Of a stretch of 64,000 nucleotides of DNA, positions 26,534 to 34,916 are shown in pieces. The notes under the pieces are model-generated. The model ran no database searches. It was not told the origin of the DNA and worked only from the letters and a program-made list of their open reading frames with translations. The position numbers were made by a program, and so were the translations under genes. Position 1 is the first letter of the stretch. Each line of letters opens with the position of its first letter. Source of the DNA: Clostridiales bacterium (lineage in GTDB: Bacteria; Bacillota; Clostridia; Lachnospirales; Lachnospiraceae); contig DUNO01000066.1 of the NCBI GenBank assembly GCA_012839295.1, positions 1 to 64,000 of the forward strand, in the 5' to 3' direction.

Positions 26534-26541
26534 ACCCAATC

Positions 26542-26700
26542 CTCCATTTTTTAGGAGGATTTGTCCTCCATTTTTTCGGAGGATTTGTCCTCCAGCTTTT
26601 CGGAGCAGTTGTCCTCCAGCTTTTTGGAGCATTTGTCCTCCAGCTTTTCAGAGGCTTCATCCTCCACCCTTTCATAGGATTTAGCCTCCATCCTTTCGGA
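26542..26700. repeat. 24-bp tandem repeat array (acpS tail)
   Basis: About six to seven units of 24 bp; the cleanest are 26554-26577 and 26578-26601. GGAGGATTTGTCCTCC occurs at 26554-26569 and 26578-26593, and each copy is a 6-bp stem with a 4-nt loop. The distal units are more diverged. The array runs across the acpS stop codon to the nnr ribosome-binding site. Confidence 0.85.
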
Positions 26701-27063
26701 AGCTTCGGCCTCTCCTACCGCAAATGCATTGGCAAACTCCTTTGTGTTTGAAATTGAAATATGGATCGCAGTGATTCCCTGGGCCTTTGCCAGCTCCTGT
26801 GCCCTGCCGTAAAGCTTAACAAAGGGTTTTCCCTGGCCGTCACGCAACACCTCGATATCCTTTGGCCCAAAGCCGCGGAAGCCCGTTCCAAGCACCTTTG
26901 CTACCGCTTCCTTCACTGCGAAATTATCAGCGGCCTTTTTCTTGTCCGCATGAACCAGCTCAAGCTCCGCTTCCGTAAAACACCGCAGCACGAAGGCTTC
27001 CTTTTCGCAGGCCCTCACAACACGGTCTATTTCCACTAAATCCACTCCAATTCCGGTAATCAC
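26551..27063 (-). CDS. acpS: Holo-[acyl-carrier-protein] synthase with an octapeptide-repeat tail
   Basis: AcpS transfers phosphopantetheine from CoA to apo-acyl carrier protein. The start is a GTG at 27063 behind TTGGAGGCTTGAT. The core shows ITGIGVDLVEIDRV (magnesium Asp) and FAVKEAVAKVLGTGF near residue 55 and HISISNTKEFANAFAV near 105, where the family normally ends (about 120-125 aa). About 50 residues follow, built from an 8-residue unit of the type SEKLEDKC, six copies of decreasing perfection. The DNA unit is 24 bp and contains GGAGGA; the last, partial unit supplies the ribosome-binding site of the next gene. The tail is probably recent and dispensable. Confidence 0.92.
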   Translation of the reverse strand: MITGIGVDLVEIDRVVRACEKEAFVLRCFTEAELELVHADKKKAADNFAVKEAVAKVLGTGFRGFGPKDIEVLRDGQGKPFVKLYGRAQELAKAQGITAIHISISNTKEFANAFAVGEAEASERMEAKSYERVEDEASEKLEDKCSKKLEDNCSEKLEDKSSEKMEDKSS

Positions 27064-27079
27064 ATCAAGCCTCCAACAG

Positions 27080-27694
27080 CTACTTTTTAATATGGTACTC
27101 CTTATCAAAGAGCTCCATCAGCTCCGCTCCAAGCACATCATGCATATATGAATAAATCTGTGTATTGTTTACCTCCAGATCCTGCTTGAGCAGTATCTTA
27201 TGTTTGAGCTCCTCCCGGATGCTATTGATCCAGTCGGCAACCTGGCTTAATTCCTCTTTGTTCTTTTCCAGGCGTTCATAAAACAGGGCAACACTTTCCG
27301 ACATCAGGGCTTCATTTGCCTCCTTAATCTGGTAAGGCAGATCCCCTAATTCATCCATTGCCAGCTCTATCTTTTCATTCAATTCCGTAATGAACTGCTT
27401 ATTCCTGCCCAGCTTTTTATCCTTCTCCTTGCCGGCATTATCCCTGCCGATGTCCATGTTATCCATGATTTCCTGCATCAGGCCGTTCTTCAGCTTCTTC
27501 ATATCCTTAATATCATTGACCAGCTTCCCCTGTTTTTTCAAAAGGTCATTTACCTGCTGTTCTAATTCCTTTATTGCAGATGTCTTCCGGTCCTCAGTAA
27601 ATATTTCATGCCAGCGTCCGTCAAGTGTCAGGATCGGCAGTTTTTTGTCTTTTACCAATTTATGAAATTCACTTTTTTTCTCTTTTCTAGCCAT
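27080..27694 (-). CDS. Coiled-coil protein of unknown function
   Basis: A charged, almost wholly helical protein of 204 aa. It begins MARKEKKSEFHKLVKDKKLPILTLDG, and two long coiled-coil stretches are visible (AIKELEQQVNDLLKKQGKLVNDI near residue 40 and LNEKIELAMDELGDLPYQIKEANEAL near 105). There is no membrane segment, metal site or nucleotide motif. It sits 17 nt before the acpS start and about 90 nt after rex, in what looks like one minus-strand run of genes. I do not recognise it beyond a likely clostridial conserved protein. Confidence 0.75.
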   Translation of the reverse strand: MARKEKKSEFHKLVKDKKLPILTLDGRWHEIFTEDRKTSAIKELEQQVNDLLKKQGKLVNDIKDMKKLKNGLMQEIMDNMDIGRDNAGKEKDKKLGRNKQFITELNEKIELAMDELGDLPYQIKEANEALMSESVALFYERLEKNKEELSQVADWINSIREELKHKILLKQDLEVNNTQIYSYMHDVLGAELMELFDKEYHIKK

Positions 27695-27783
27695 AGGCAG
27701 ACATTCCGACCCTTTCCATCCAATCAGCGAACTATATTTTCTAAGTGAAGTTTATTTTAAATGAATTATATTTTTAATGAAAT

Positions 27784-28425
27784 TTATTTCATTTCTTCCC
27801 TTTTCCCGGACAAGCGATAGGAAAGCTTCATCAAGCTATCCGCCAGGTGGACATTTTCCACGGTAACATCCTTCGGTAAATTAAGGTCCGTCGGGGCGAA
27901 GTTCCAGATCCCCTTGACCCCCCACTTCACTAATTCATTGGCAACCCCGGGAGCCTTTGTCTTTGGAACCGTAATTGCGGCAATATCCACCTTATTATTT
28001 CGGATATATTCCTCCAGCTCCTCATTCGCCCTTACGGTAATTCCCCGTATCTCCGTGCCGATCAATGCCGGGCTGATATCAAAGATGCTTCTGACGTAAA
28101 AGCCCCTTCTTTCGAAGTCCGTGTAGTTAGCCAGAGCCTGTCCCAAATTACCGGCTCCAATAATAATAACATTATATTTTGTATCCAATCCAAGGATTTT
28201 GCCGATCTCTGAATGAAGATATTCCACGTTATAACCGTATCCCTGCTGCCCAAAGCCTCCAAAATTATTTAAATCCTGCCTGATCTGGGATGCAGTCACC
28301 CTCATTTTCTCGCTTAATTCCTTGGAAGAGATCCGTACAACATCCTTCTCCAACAAATCCCCCAGATAGCGGTAATATCTTGGTAATCTATTAATGACTG
28401 CTTTCGAAATTTCTTTTTTATACAA
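27784..28425 (-). CDS. rex: Redox-sensing transcriptional repressor Rex
   Basis: An NADH/NAD+-sensing repressor of fermentation genes, 213 aa. The winged helix at residues 1-80 has ISKAVINRLPRYYRYLGDL, RISSKELSEKMRVTASQIRQDLNNFGGFGQQGYGYNV, very close to family consensus. The Rossmann domain has the NADH-binding VIIIGAGNLGQALANY near residue 87, FDISPALIGTEIRG and AAITVPKTKAPGVANELVKWGVKGIWNFAP. The gene is divergent from the ABC-F gene across 289 nt. Rex would repress genes for NADH-consuming fermentation pathways when NADH is low. Confidence 0.96.
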   Translation of the reverse strand: MYKKEISKAVINRLPRYYRYLGDLLEKDVVRISSKELSEKMRVTASQIRQDLNNFGGFGQQGYGYNVEYLHSEIGKILGLDTKYNVIIIGAGNLGQALANYTDFERRGFYVRSIFDISPALIGTEIRGITVRANEELEEYIRNNKVDIAAITVPKTKAPGVANELVKWGVKGIWNFAPTDLNLPKDVTVENVHLADSLMKLSYRLSGKREEMK

Positions 28426-28657
28426 TGGTTCTCCTCCTGTTCCAAAGTTCCCCCTATCTTTTGCGGGACTTTTTTAACTATAACAATAATTATATGCAAT
28501 CGTTAAGAATAAGTCAATGTATTGCAGCATGATATCTCTCCATAACAGGTACTAATTAACTAATTTTAACACAATAACAGGCAGGGCAAAAGTATTCCGG
28601 TGATCCTGGCTTTACTTGAAGGAATTCCTATGTTAAAATTAACAACGGAATAAATGT

Positions 28658-28706
28658 GGCTTGTTCCATTTTTTTGAATAGGCCATAAGAAAATGAAAGG
28701 CACGGG
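28658..28706 (+). repeat. Hairpin leader repeat, copy C (family R2)
   Basis: GTTCCATTTTTTTGAATAGG then CCATAAGAAAATG and AAAGGCACGGG, ending 8 nt before the ATG of the ABC-F gene. CATTTTTTT pairs with the AAGAAAATG arm. This places GAAAGGCACGGG at the same distance from a start codon as copy B. Confidence 0.75.
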
Positions 28707-28714
28707 TATTATCA

Positions 28715-30694
28715 ATGATTCTCGCATGTAATAGCATAAGCAAGGCTTTCGGTACCAACCAGATCCTAACGGAGGTATCCTTCCATGTAAATGAGAAGGA
28801 GAAGGTCGCGGTTGTCGGAATTAACGGTGCCGGAAAGTCTACCTTATTAAAAATAATTATGAAAGAACTTCCGGCGGACCAGGGTGAAGTAATCCTCTCA
28901 AAGGGGAACACCATAGGCTACCTTGCACAGCATCAGAACCTGTCCTCGGACAGTACTATATATGAAGAAATGTTAACCGTAAAACAGGATGTCATTGACC
29001 TGGATGCAAGCATCAGGTCCCTGGAGCTTGAGATGAAGCATGCCTCTGGGGATAAATTAAACCAGATGCTGAACACCTATACCAGGCTGACCCATGAATT
29101 CGAGCTTAAAAACGGCTATGCCTACCAAAGTGAAGTGACCGGCATTTTAAAGGGGCTGGGCTTCCTGGAGGAGGATTTTGACAAGAAGGTGGACACCCTG
29201 TCCGGCGGTCAAAAAACCCGGATTGCCCTGGGAAAGCTCCTGCTCTCGAAGCCGGACATCATCCTGCTGGATGAGCCCACCAACCACCTGGATTTACTGT
29301 CCATCGCCTGGCTGGAGACCTTTTTATTAAATTATAACGGGGCTGTTGTCCTGGTTGCCCATGACCGTTATTTCCTGGACAGGGTGGTTTCAAAGGTCAT
29401 TGAGCTGGATTTCGCCAAATGCCAGACCTTTGAGGGAAATTACTCCGCCTATGCCCAGAAAAAAGCAATGCTCCAGACTGCCCAGTTAAAGCAATATTTA
29501 AACCAGCAGCAGGAAATCAAGCATCAGGAGGAGGTAATTGCCAAGCTCCGCTCCTTTAACCGGGAAAAATCCATCAAGCGGGCGGAAAGCCGTGAGAAAA
29601 TGCTCGAAAAAATAGAGCGCGTCGATCGTCCCATGGACCATACGGAAATGCATTTCCAGCTTGAGCCCCGGGTGATGAGCGGAAATGATGTATTATCCGT
29701 AACCGGCTTGTCAAAGTCCTACGGCTCCCTGACCCTGTTTAAGGATTTGAATTTTGAAATCAAGCGGGGCGAGAAGGTTGCCATCATAGGAAATAACGGA
29801 ACCGGAAAGACCACCATTTTAAAGATCATCAATGGACAGGTGGATGCTGATGGAGGGCAGGTCAGGCTGGGCTCCAAGGTCCATGTGGGCTACTATGACC
29901 AGGAGCATCAGGTGCTTGATCCTGACAAGACCTTGTTTGATGAATTACAGGACACCTACCCGAACCTGGATAATACCACCATCCGCAACATACTTGCCGC
30001 TTTCCTCTTTACGGAGGATGATGTATTTAAGCGCATCAAGGATATCAGCGGCGGGGAACGGGGACGGGTATCCCTTGCCAAGCTGATGCTCTCCGAGGCC
30101 AACCTTTTAATCCTGGATGAGCCGACGAACCATTTGGACATCACCTCCAAGGAAATCCTGGAGAATGCCCTAAACCATTATAGCGGAACGGTGCTGTATG
30201 TATCCCATGACCGTTATTTCATCAATAAAACTGCCACCCGGATCCTGGATTTAACGCAGCAAACCCTCCTTAACTACATAGGAAACTATGATTATTACCT
30301 GGAGAAAAAACCTGAGATGGAAGCTGCCGTCCTGGGCAAGGCGGCGCAAGCCGCCCAGACCGCCTCAGGCAGGCCGGGAGCCTTTCCGGCAGCCGCTTTT
30401 CCCCCTTCTGCTTCCCAGGCCGTCCAAGAAGCTGAAAGCGAAAATAAGCAGAGCTGGCAGCAGCAAAAGGAGGAACAGGCGAGGCTTAGGAAAAGAAAGA
30501 ATGACTTAAAAAAGACGGAGGATGAGATCCATCAACTGGAGCAGAGGAATGATGAAATCGATGAGCTGCTGACCAGGGAAGAGATTTTTACGAATGTACA
30601 AAGGCTGCTTGAATTAAACGAGGAAAAGAAGGCAATTGAAGAGCGCCTTCTTGAGCTTTTAGAGCTGTGGGAGGAACTGGCAGCGGAGGAATAA
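28715..30694 (+). CDS. ABC-F family ATPase (YdiF/Uup type)
   Basis: A soluble tandem ATPase of 659 aa that acts on the ribosome rather than a transporter. Domain 1 has Walker A GINGAGKST near residue 37, signature LSGGQKTRIALGKLLL near 157 and Walker B IILLDEPTNHLDL near 180. The P-site linker follows (KQYLNQQQEIKHQEEVIAKLRSFNREKSIKRAESREK). Domain 2 has GNNGTGKTT near 362, ISGGERGRVSLAKLML near 450 and LLILDEPTNHLDI near 471. A Pro/Ala linker leads to a C-terminal coiled coil of about 80 residues. No AGGAGG precedes the ATG; the R2 leader repeat does. Confidence 0.94.
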   Translation: MILACNSISKAFGTNQILTEVSFHVNEKEKVAVVGINGAGKSTLLKIIMKELPADQGEVILSKGNTIGYLAQHQNLSSDSTIYEEMLTVKQDVIDLDASIRSLELEMKHASGDKLNQMLNTYTRLTHEFELKNGYAYQSEVTGILKGLGFLEEDFDKKVDTLSGGQKTRIALGKLLLSKPDIILLDEPTNHLDLLSIAWLETFLLNYNGAVVLVAHDRYFLDRVVSKVIELDFAKCQTFEGNYSAYAQKKAMLQTAQLKQYLNQQQEIKHQEEVIAKLRSFNREKSIKRAESREKMLEKIERVDRPMDHTEMHFQLEPRVMSGNDVLSVTGLSKSYGSLTLFKDLNFEIKRGEKVAIIGNNGTGKTTILKIINGQVDADGGQVRLGSKVHVGYYDQEHQVLDPDKTLFDELQDTYPNLDNTTIRNILAAFLFTEDDVFKRIKDISGGERGRVSLAKLMLSEANLLILDEPTNHLDITSKEILENALNHYSGTVLYVSHDRYFINKTATRILDLTQQTLLNYIGNYDYYLEKKPEMEAAVLGKAAQAAQTASGRPGAFPAAAFPPSASQAVQEAESENKQSWQQQKEEQARLRKRKNDLKKTEDEIHQLEQRNDEIDELLTREEIFTNVQRLLELNEEKKAIEERLLELLELWEELAAEE

Positions 30695-30775
30695 CTGCTC
30701 CAGTTTTTCTGCATAAGAATAACTCCTTTGGGAATAATATCTTCATATAGTATAATACCCAAAGGAGATGCAACA

Positions 30776-31132
30776 TTGAAACATATATCTGCACTAGTTG
30801 TCAAATTTTTAATGACCGCCTTCATTCTCGAAATCGCTTTACTGCTCCTTAGCAATCTGTCATTCGGGCGGATTCTTTTCCTGTCATTGATCACTACCAT
30901 CATTTCATATATGATCGGTGACATGGCACTGCTTCCTGCTACCAACAATACTGTTGCTACGATTGCCGACATGGTTCTAAACACCATTATCATTTATCTG
31001 TTTAATTTCGTATGGAATATTAATGATATCGCCTTTATCACCGCCCTGGTTACAGGGATTGTCCTCGGTGTGGGTGAATATTTCTTCCACAAAATCATTG
31101 ACCGGAGTGCCGACGAGGACCTGTTTGATTAA
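30776..31132 (+). CDS. DUF2512 (YndM) family membrane protein
   Basis: A small four-helix membrane protein of about 118 aa of the DUF2512 family, of unknown function. Hydrophobic segments are LVVKFLMTAFILEIALLLL, ILFLSLITTIISYMIGDMALL, VATIADMVLNTIIIYLFNFVW and IAFITALVTGIVLGVGEYFF, with the short acidic tail RSADEDLFD. The start is a TTG at 30776 with AAAGGAGAT 6 nt upstream; the frame is open to 30728 but without a site. A strong terminator follows at 31173-31206. It is 82 nt downstream of the ABC-F gene and may have its own promoter. Confidence 0.85.
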   Translation: MKHISALVVKFLMTAFILEIALLLLSNLSFGRILFLSLITTIISYMIGDMALLPATNNTVATIADMVLNTIIIYLFNFVWNINDIAFITALVTGIVLGVGEYFFHKIIDRSADEDLFD

Positions 31133-31172
31133 CCTGGAGCCAGGATGTGCCTTCCAACACGCCCATACAATA

Positions 31173-31206
31173 CGGCGGCTTTGCTTCAATATCTGCAAAG
31201 CCGCCG
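31173..31206 (+). terminator. Strong terminator after the DUF2512 gene
   Basis: CGGCGGCTTTGC pairs perfectly with GCAAAGCCGCCG, followed by TTTGTTTTTCTTTT. Confidence 0.92.
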
Positions 31207-31267
31207 TTTGTTTTTCTTTTCAGTGATATTTCCTTCAAATACCGATGGATCCGGGCTTGTATTTGCT

Positions 31268-31936
31268 TTATAAGCCACGGTCCATAATATTCTTCATTGA
31301 TTTCACAATATGCTCATGGGCCAGCGCTTCTGCCAGATCCCCATCCCGTTTACGGATCGCATCCAGGATCGCCGCATGCTCCTGGCTTGATTTTGCCGCC
31401 CTCTCCGGGACAGCCAGGGTAAGCTTGCGCACCCTTTCCACATAATGGTGGAAATCCGTAAGGACATGGTTTAAGATCTTGCTCCCGGAAGCCTTATAGA
31501 TCTGTTCATGGAATTTATTATCCAAATCCACCAGCTGCTCATAATGGCTTCGTCTGGCATGGAAGTCAGACAGGTATAAAATCTCATCCAAGGCTTCAAT
31601 CTGGGCCTCCGTTATATTTTCACAGGCCCATCTGGCACATAGCCCCTCCAGATAAGAACGGATCATATAGATATCATGGATATCCTTAGAGGTGATACCG
31701 GTAACATAGGCTCCCTTGTTCGGGATCATGGTTATGAGACCCTCCAGCTCAAGCTGCCTTAGGGCCTCCCGCACCGGAGTACGGCTTACCCCAAGCTCCA
31801 GGGCTATTGTATTTTCCTTTAATTCCTCATTCTCCTGGTAAAGGCCTGATAGGATATCTTCCCTGAGCTTTGTAAATACCCTGCCCCTTAATGAATATTT
31901 ATCCGACACTTCCTTTTGAAGATTATAATCTTCCAA
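31268..31936 (-). CDS. GntR family regulator (FadR/FCD subfamily)
   Basis: A metabolite-responsive DNA-binding protein, 222 aa. The winged helix has REDILSGLYQENEELKENTIALELGVSRTPVREALRQLELEGLITMIPNKGAYV at residues 24-77. The FCD effector domain follows, with the metal-binding pattern in YEQLVDLDNKFHEQIYKAS (Asp and His, near 145) and HAAILDAIRKRDGDLAEALAHEHI (two His, near 190-215). It is the last gene of a likely operon with Re-citrate synthase and isocitrate dehydrogenase, and the palindrome ATTGTATACAAT in the operon's promoter is a fitting operator, so I infer it controls these genes. Confidence 0.92.
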   Translation of the reverse strand: MEDYNLQKEVSDKYSLRGRVFTKLREDILSGLYQENEELKENTIALELGVSRTPVREALRQLELEGLITMIPNKGAYVTGITSKDIHDIYMIRSYLEGLCARWACENITEAQIEALDEILYLSDFHARRSHYEQLVDLDNKFHEQIYKASGSKILNHVLTDFHHYVERVRKLTLAVPERAAKSSQEHAAILDAIRKRDGDLAEALAHEHIVKSMKNIMDRGL

Positions 31937-31996
31937 AGAATTCCCTCCTTAGGTACCGTAACATGGTTCTATATGTAGGTGCCGCAGCACCATTCG

Positions 31997-33166
31997 TTAA
32001 TCCATCTTCTCAATGGTCTCCATCAGATAGCCGGCAAATTCTGCGCCTGTCGCGCCTGTCGCCCTGCCGGTGGTGAAAACCTTCCGTTCAGTCACGGTAC
32101 AGATGTCAAGGGCACGGTAAATCTTATCCGCTTCCTTGTTATAACCGATATGGGCAAGCAGCATGGCCCCTGCACGTATCATGCTGCAGGGATCGGCATA
32201 GATGTCCCTGCCCTCATCCACCATACGGGGTGCTGAACCGTGGATTGCTTCAAACATGGCGTACTTCTTGCCGATATTGGCACTTCCGGCCGTTCCGACA
32301 CCGCCCTGGAATTCCGCTGCTTCATCAGTAATGATGTCGCCGTAAAGATTAGGAAGCACAACTACCTGGAAATCCTTCCTTCTCTTTTCGTCAACCAGCT
32401 TCGCCGTCATAATATCAATATACCAGTCATCGGCAGTAATCTCCGGATAATCCTTCGCGATTTCCCGGAAGATATCCAGGAACTTACCGTCCGTAGTCTT
32501 AATAATATTTGCCTTCGTAACTGCCGTAACCCTTGTCTTGCCATTTGCTTTGGCAAATTCAAAGGCAGCCCGGATAATCCTCTCCGTACCCTGGGTAGTT
32601 GCAATTGTAAAATCCACCCCAAGGTCTTCCGTTACATGGACACCCTTGCTTCCTACGGCATATGCACCCTCCGTATTCTCACGGTAGAAGGTCCAGTCAA
32701 TGCCCTGCTCGGGAATACGAACCGGCCTCACATTTGCAAAGAGGTCCAGTTCCTTTCTCATTGCAACATTGGCGCTCTCTACATTCGGCCATGGATCGCC
32801 TTTCCTGGGCGTTGTTGTAGGTCCCTTCAGTACAACATGGCATTTTTTAATCTCTTCCAGAACTGCGGGAGGAATCGCTGCATTTTCAGCGGCCCTGCGC
32901 TCGATTGTCAAGCCATCGATTACACGGAATTCAACCTTTCCTGCTGCAATATCATCCTTCAATAAATACTCCAAAACCCTCTGGGCCTGGCCTGTAATAG
33001 CCGGACCAATTCCGTCGCCGCCGCATACACCAACAATAATCTTATCCAGGGTCTTATAATTCACGAAATCACCCTGGGCTTTCATATTCTCTACTCTCTG
33101 TAGCTGTTCTTTCAGCAGCTGTCCGAAACGCTCCTTTGCTGCCTCAATTCTTTCTGTAGATACCAT
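31997..33166 (-). CDS. Isocitrate/isopropylmalate dehydrogenase family enzyme, probably isocitrate dehydrogenase (NAD)
   Basis: A beta-decarboxylating dehydrogenase of 389 aa. Seen: VGVCGGDGIGPAITGQ near residue 45, LKGPTTTPRKG near 113, ANVRPVRIPEQGIDWTFYRENTEGAY near 144-170, TAVTKANIIKTTDGKFLDIF near 213, the metal Asp in VVLPNLYGDIITDEAAEF near 275, and EAIHGSAPRMV near 308. The REN/TEGAY pattern and the unusual 35-residue N-terminal extension fit bacterial isocitrate dehydrogenases. Located directly after the Re-citrate synthase gene, it should make 2-oxoglutarate for glutamate synthesis. Isopropylmalate dehydrogenase is the alternative but no leu genes are near. Confidence 0.88.
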   Translation of the reverse strand: MVSTERIEAAKERFGQLLKEQLQRVENMKAQGDFVNYKTLDKIIVGVCGGDGIGPAITGQAQRVLEYLLKDDIAAGKVEFRVIDGLTIERRAAENAAIPPAVLEEIKKCHVVLKGPTTTPRKGDPWPNVESANVAMRKELDLFANVRPVRIPEQGIDWTFYRENTEGAYAVGSKGVHVTEDLGVDFTIATTQGTERIIRAAFEFAKANGKTRVTAVTKANIIKTTDGKFLDIFREIAKDYPEITADDWYIDIMTAKLVDEKRRKDFQVVVLPNLYGDIITDEAAEFQGGVGTAGSANIGKKYAMFEAIHGSAPRMVDEGRDIYADPCSMIRAGAMLLAHIGYNKEADKIYRALDICTVTERKVFTTGRATGATGAEFAGYLMETIEKMD

Positions 33167-33453
33167 AATGATCCTCCAACATTTTTATTTAGAATTTTCA
33201 TCCTAAATTCTATCCGCCTTAGGGCATTCCTGCTCCGGGACACCCCCTAGCTTTTCATGTACGTCGTTACCATCTATCATTTTATTAGTTAAGGCCTATC
33301 TTGTCAACCTCCCCGGCGTTGTTTGCAGGTTCCTTTGCCGGCTCTGTCCCTCCCGGCAGTTTTTTCAGGCTTATTTTCCTGATCTGTTTTGCCAGACCTG
33401 TTTCGTTCGGCCTATGTTGCCAGGCCTGTATTACCGGATTCGTTCTGCCAGTC
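33167..33453 (-). other. 287-nt intercistronic region with degenerate repeats
   Basis: Between the citrate synthase and isocitrate dehydrogenase genes. Imperfect copies of a GGCCTGGCAA/GGTCTGGCAA type motif recur within the first 120 nt past the stop codon. A frame of 60 codons across it (33285-33467) shows no recognisable protein character. Confidence 0.5.
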
Positions 33454-34857
33454 CTACCGGTCAACATTTACCAGGCTGATTCCCAGCTCATCCTGTGTTT
33501 TTTCAATAATATCAATTAACTCCTCATCCGTAATGACAGTAACACGGCCAGTCTCATATTCTTCATCTACCCATTCTTTAATCTTCTGGACAACCGGATG
33601 GGACTTATCCACTGCCTTCTCCCCTTTTAATTTAAAGAAGGTATTGATCCAGTGGGCAATGCCGGCAAGCCCTGAGGTATTGGATACGGCAACAAGGACC
33701 GGGCGGTTTAAGAATTTCTCCGTGTCGAAGATGTTATAGATCTCTTCATTCTTAAGCAGTCCATCCGCATGGATACCTGCACGGGTAACATTAAAGTTCT
33801 TTCCTACAAATGGTGTCCTGGAAGGAACCCGGTAGCCGATTTCCTTCTCATAGTACTCTGCCAGCTCCGTAATAACCGTAGTATCCATTCCATCCAGGGT
33901 TCCCTTAAGCTGGGCATATTCAAATACCATTGCCTCCAGCGGCGTATTACCCGTTCTTTCACCGATCCCAAATAAGGAGCAGTTGACCGCACTGGCACCA
34001 TATAGCCAGGCTGTGGTGGAATTGCTGACCGCCTTATAGAAATCATTGTGTCCATGCCATTCCAGCCATTTGGAAGGAACACCCGCATGGGTCATAATAC
34101 CATAGATAATTCCCTGGACTGACCTTGGAATAACCGCACCGGCAAAATTCACGCCATAGCCCATGGTATCGCAGGCCCTGATCTTCACCGGAAGATTATA
34201 CGCCTCGCTCAGCTTCATCAGCTCATGGCAGAAAGGTATCACAAATCCATGGATATCGGAGCGGGTAATATCCTCCAAATGACATCTCGCGGCAACACCG
34301 GTCTCAAGACATTCCCTTACCACACTAAGATAATGCTCCATGGCTTCCCTTCTGGTCATCTTCATCTTATAGAAGATATGGTAGTCAGAGCAGCTTACCA
34401 GGATACCGGTTTCCTTCATCCCCAGATCCTTAACCAGCTGGAAATCAGATTTACTTGCCCTGATCCAGGAAGTAACCTCGGGGAATTGATAGCCCCTTTC
34501 CATACATTTGTATACGGCGTCACGGTCTTTTTTGCTATATAGGAAGAATTCACTTTGACGGATTAAGCCCTTTGGGCCGCCCAGCTTGTGGAAATAATCA
34601 AACATGGTAACAATCTGCTCGGTGGTATAAGGTGCCCTTGACTGCTGTCCGTCACGGAAGGTAGTGTCTGTGATAAAAATCTCATCGGGGAGATTATGGG
34701 GTACAATTCTGTCATTGAAGGCAATCTTTGGAACCTCATCATAGGGGAACAGGTTGCGGAAGGTATTAGGCTCCTTCACGTCATTTAACTGGTAGATTGG
34801 CTCCTCCAGCTGCAGCAGGTTATTGTGTGGGTTTATGTACACTTTTCTCTCATCCAT
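33454..34857 (-). CDS. Re-citrate synthase-like enzyme (isopropylmalate/homocitrate synthase family)
   Basis: A 467-aa acyltransferase of the HMGL-like family. It has EIFITDTTFRDGQQSRAPYT near residue 58 (the metal-binding RDGQQ motif), ITRSDIHGFVIPF near 200, VKIRACDTMGYGVNFAGA near 223, EWHGHNDFYKAVSNSTTAWLYGAS near 264 (metal His pair) and CSLFGIGERTGNTPLEAMV near 291. The family includes the oxygen-sensitive Re-citrate synthase of Clostridium kluyveri. It is followed by isocitrate dehydrogenase and a GntR regulator, which fits citrate rather than leucine synthesis. GGAGAG precedes the ATG. No aconitase gene is in the window. Confidence 0.85.
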   Translation of the reverse strand: MDERKVYINPHNNLLQLEEPIYQLNDVKEPNTFRNLFPYDEVPKIAFNDRIVPHNLPDEIFITDTTFRDGQQSRAPYTTEQIVTMFDYFHKLGGPKGLIRQSEFFLYSKKDRDAVYKCMERGYQFPEVTSWIRASKSDFQLVKDLGMKETGILVSCSDYHIFYKMKMTRREAMEHYLSVVRECLETGVAARCHLEDITRSDIHGFVIPFCHELMKLSEAYNLPVKIRACDTMGYGVNFAGAVIPRSVQGIIYGIMTHAGVPSKWLEWHGHNDFYKAVSNSTTAWLYGASAVNCSLFGIGERTGNTPLEAMVFEYAQLKGTLDGMDTTVITELAEYYEKEIGYRVPSRTPFVGKNFNVTRAGIHADGLLKNEEIYNIFDTEKFLNRPVLVAVSNTSGLAGIAHWINTFFKLKGEKAVDKSHPVVQKIKEWVDEEYETGRVTVITDEELIDIIEKTQDELGISLVNVDR

Positions 34858-34916
34858 AATTTGCTCTCCTATCCTAATAATTATAAATTTAATACTTGAA
34901 TTTATGCATTTGTTTT

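Noticed and set aside
26542-26700. The 24-bp palindromic repeats as a CRISPR array
   Set aside because: Units are directly adjacent without spacers, lie inside an open reading frame and no cas genes are present.
28632-28645. TGTTAAAATTAACA upstream of the ABC-F gene as a Rex operator
   Set aside because: The half-sites are right but are separated by 2 nt instead of the 4 needed for a clostridial Rex site, and the palindrome lies in an AT-rich gap.
33285-33467. A 60-codon frame after the citrate synthase gene as a gene
   Set aside because: It overlaps the end of the enzyme gene, has no ribosome-binding site and consists of degenerate repeat sequence.
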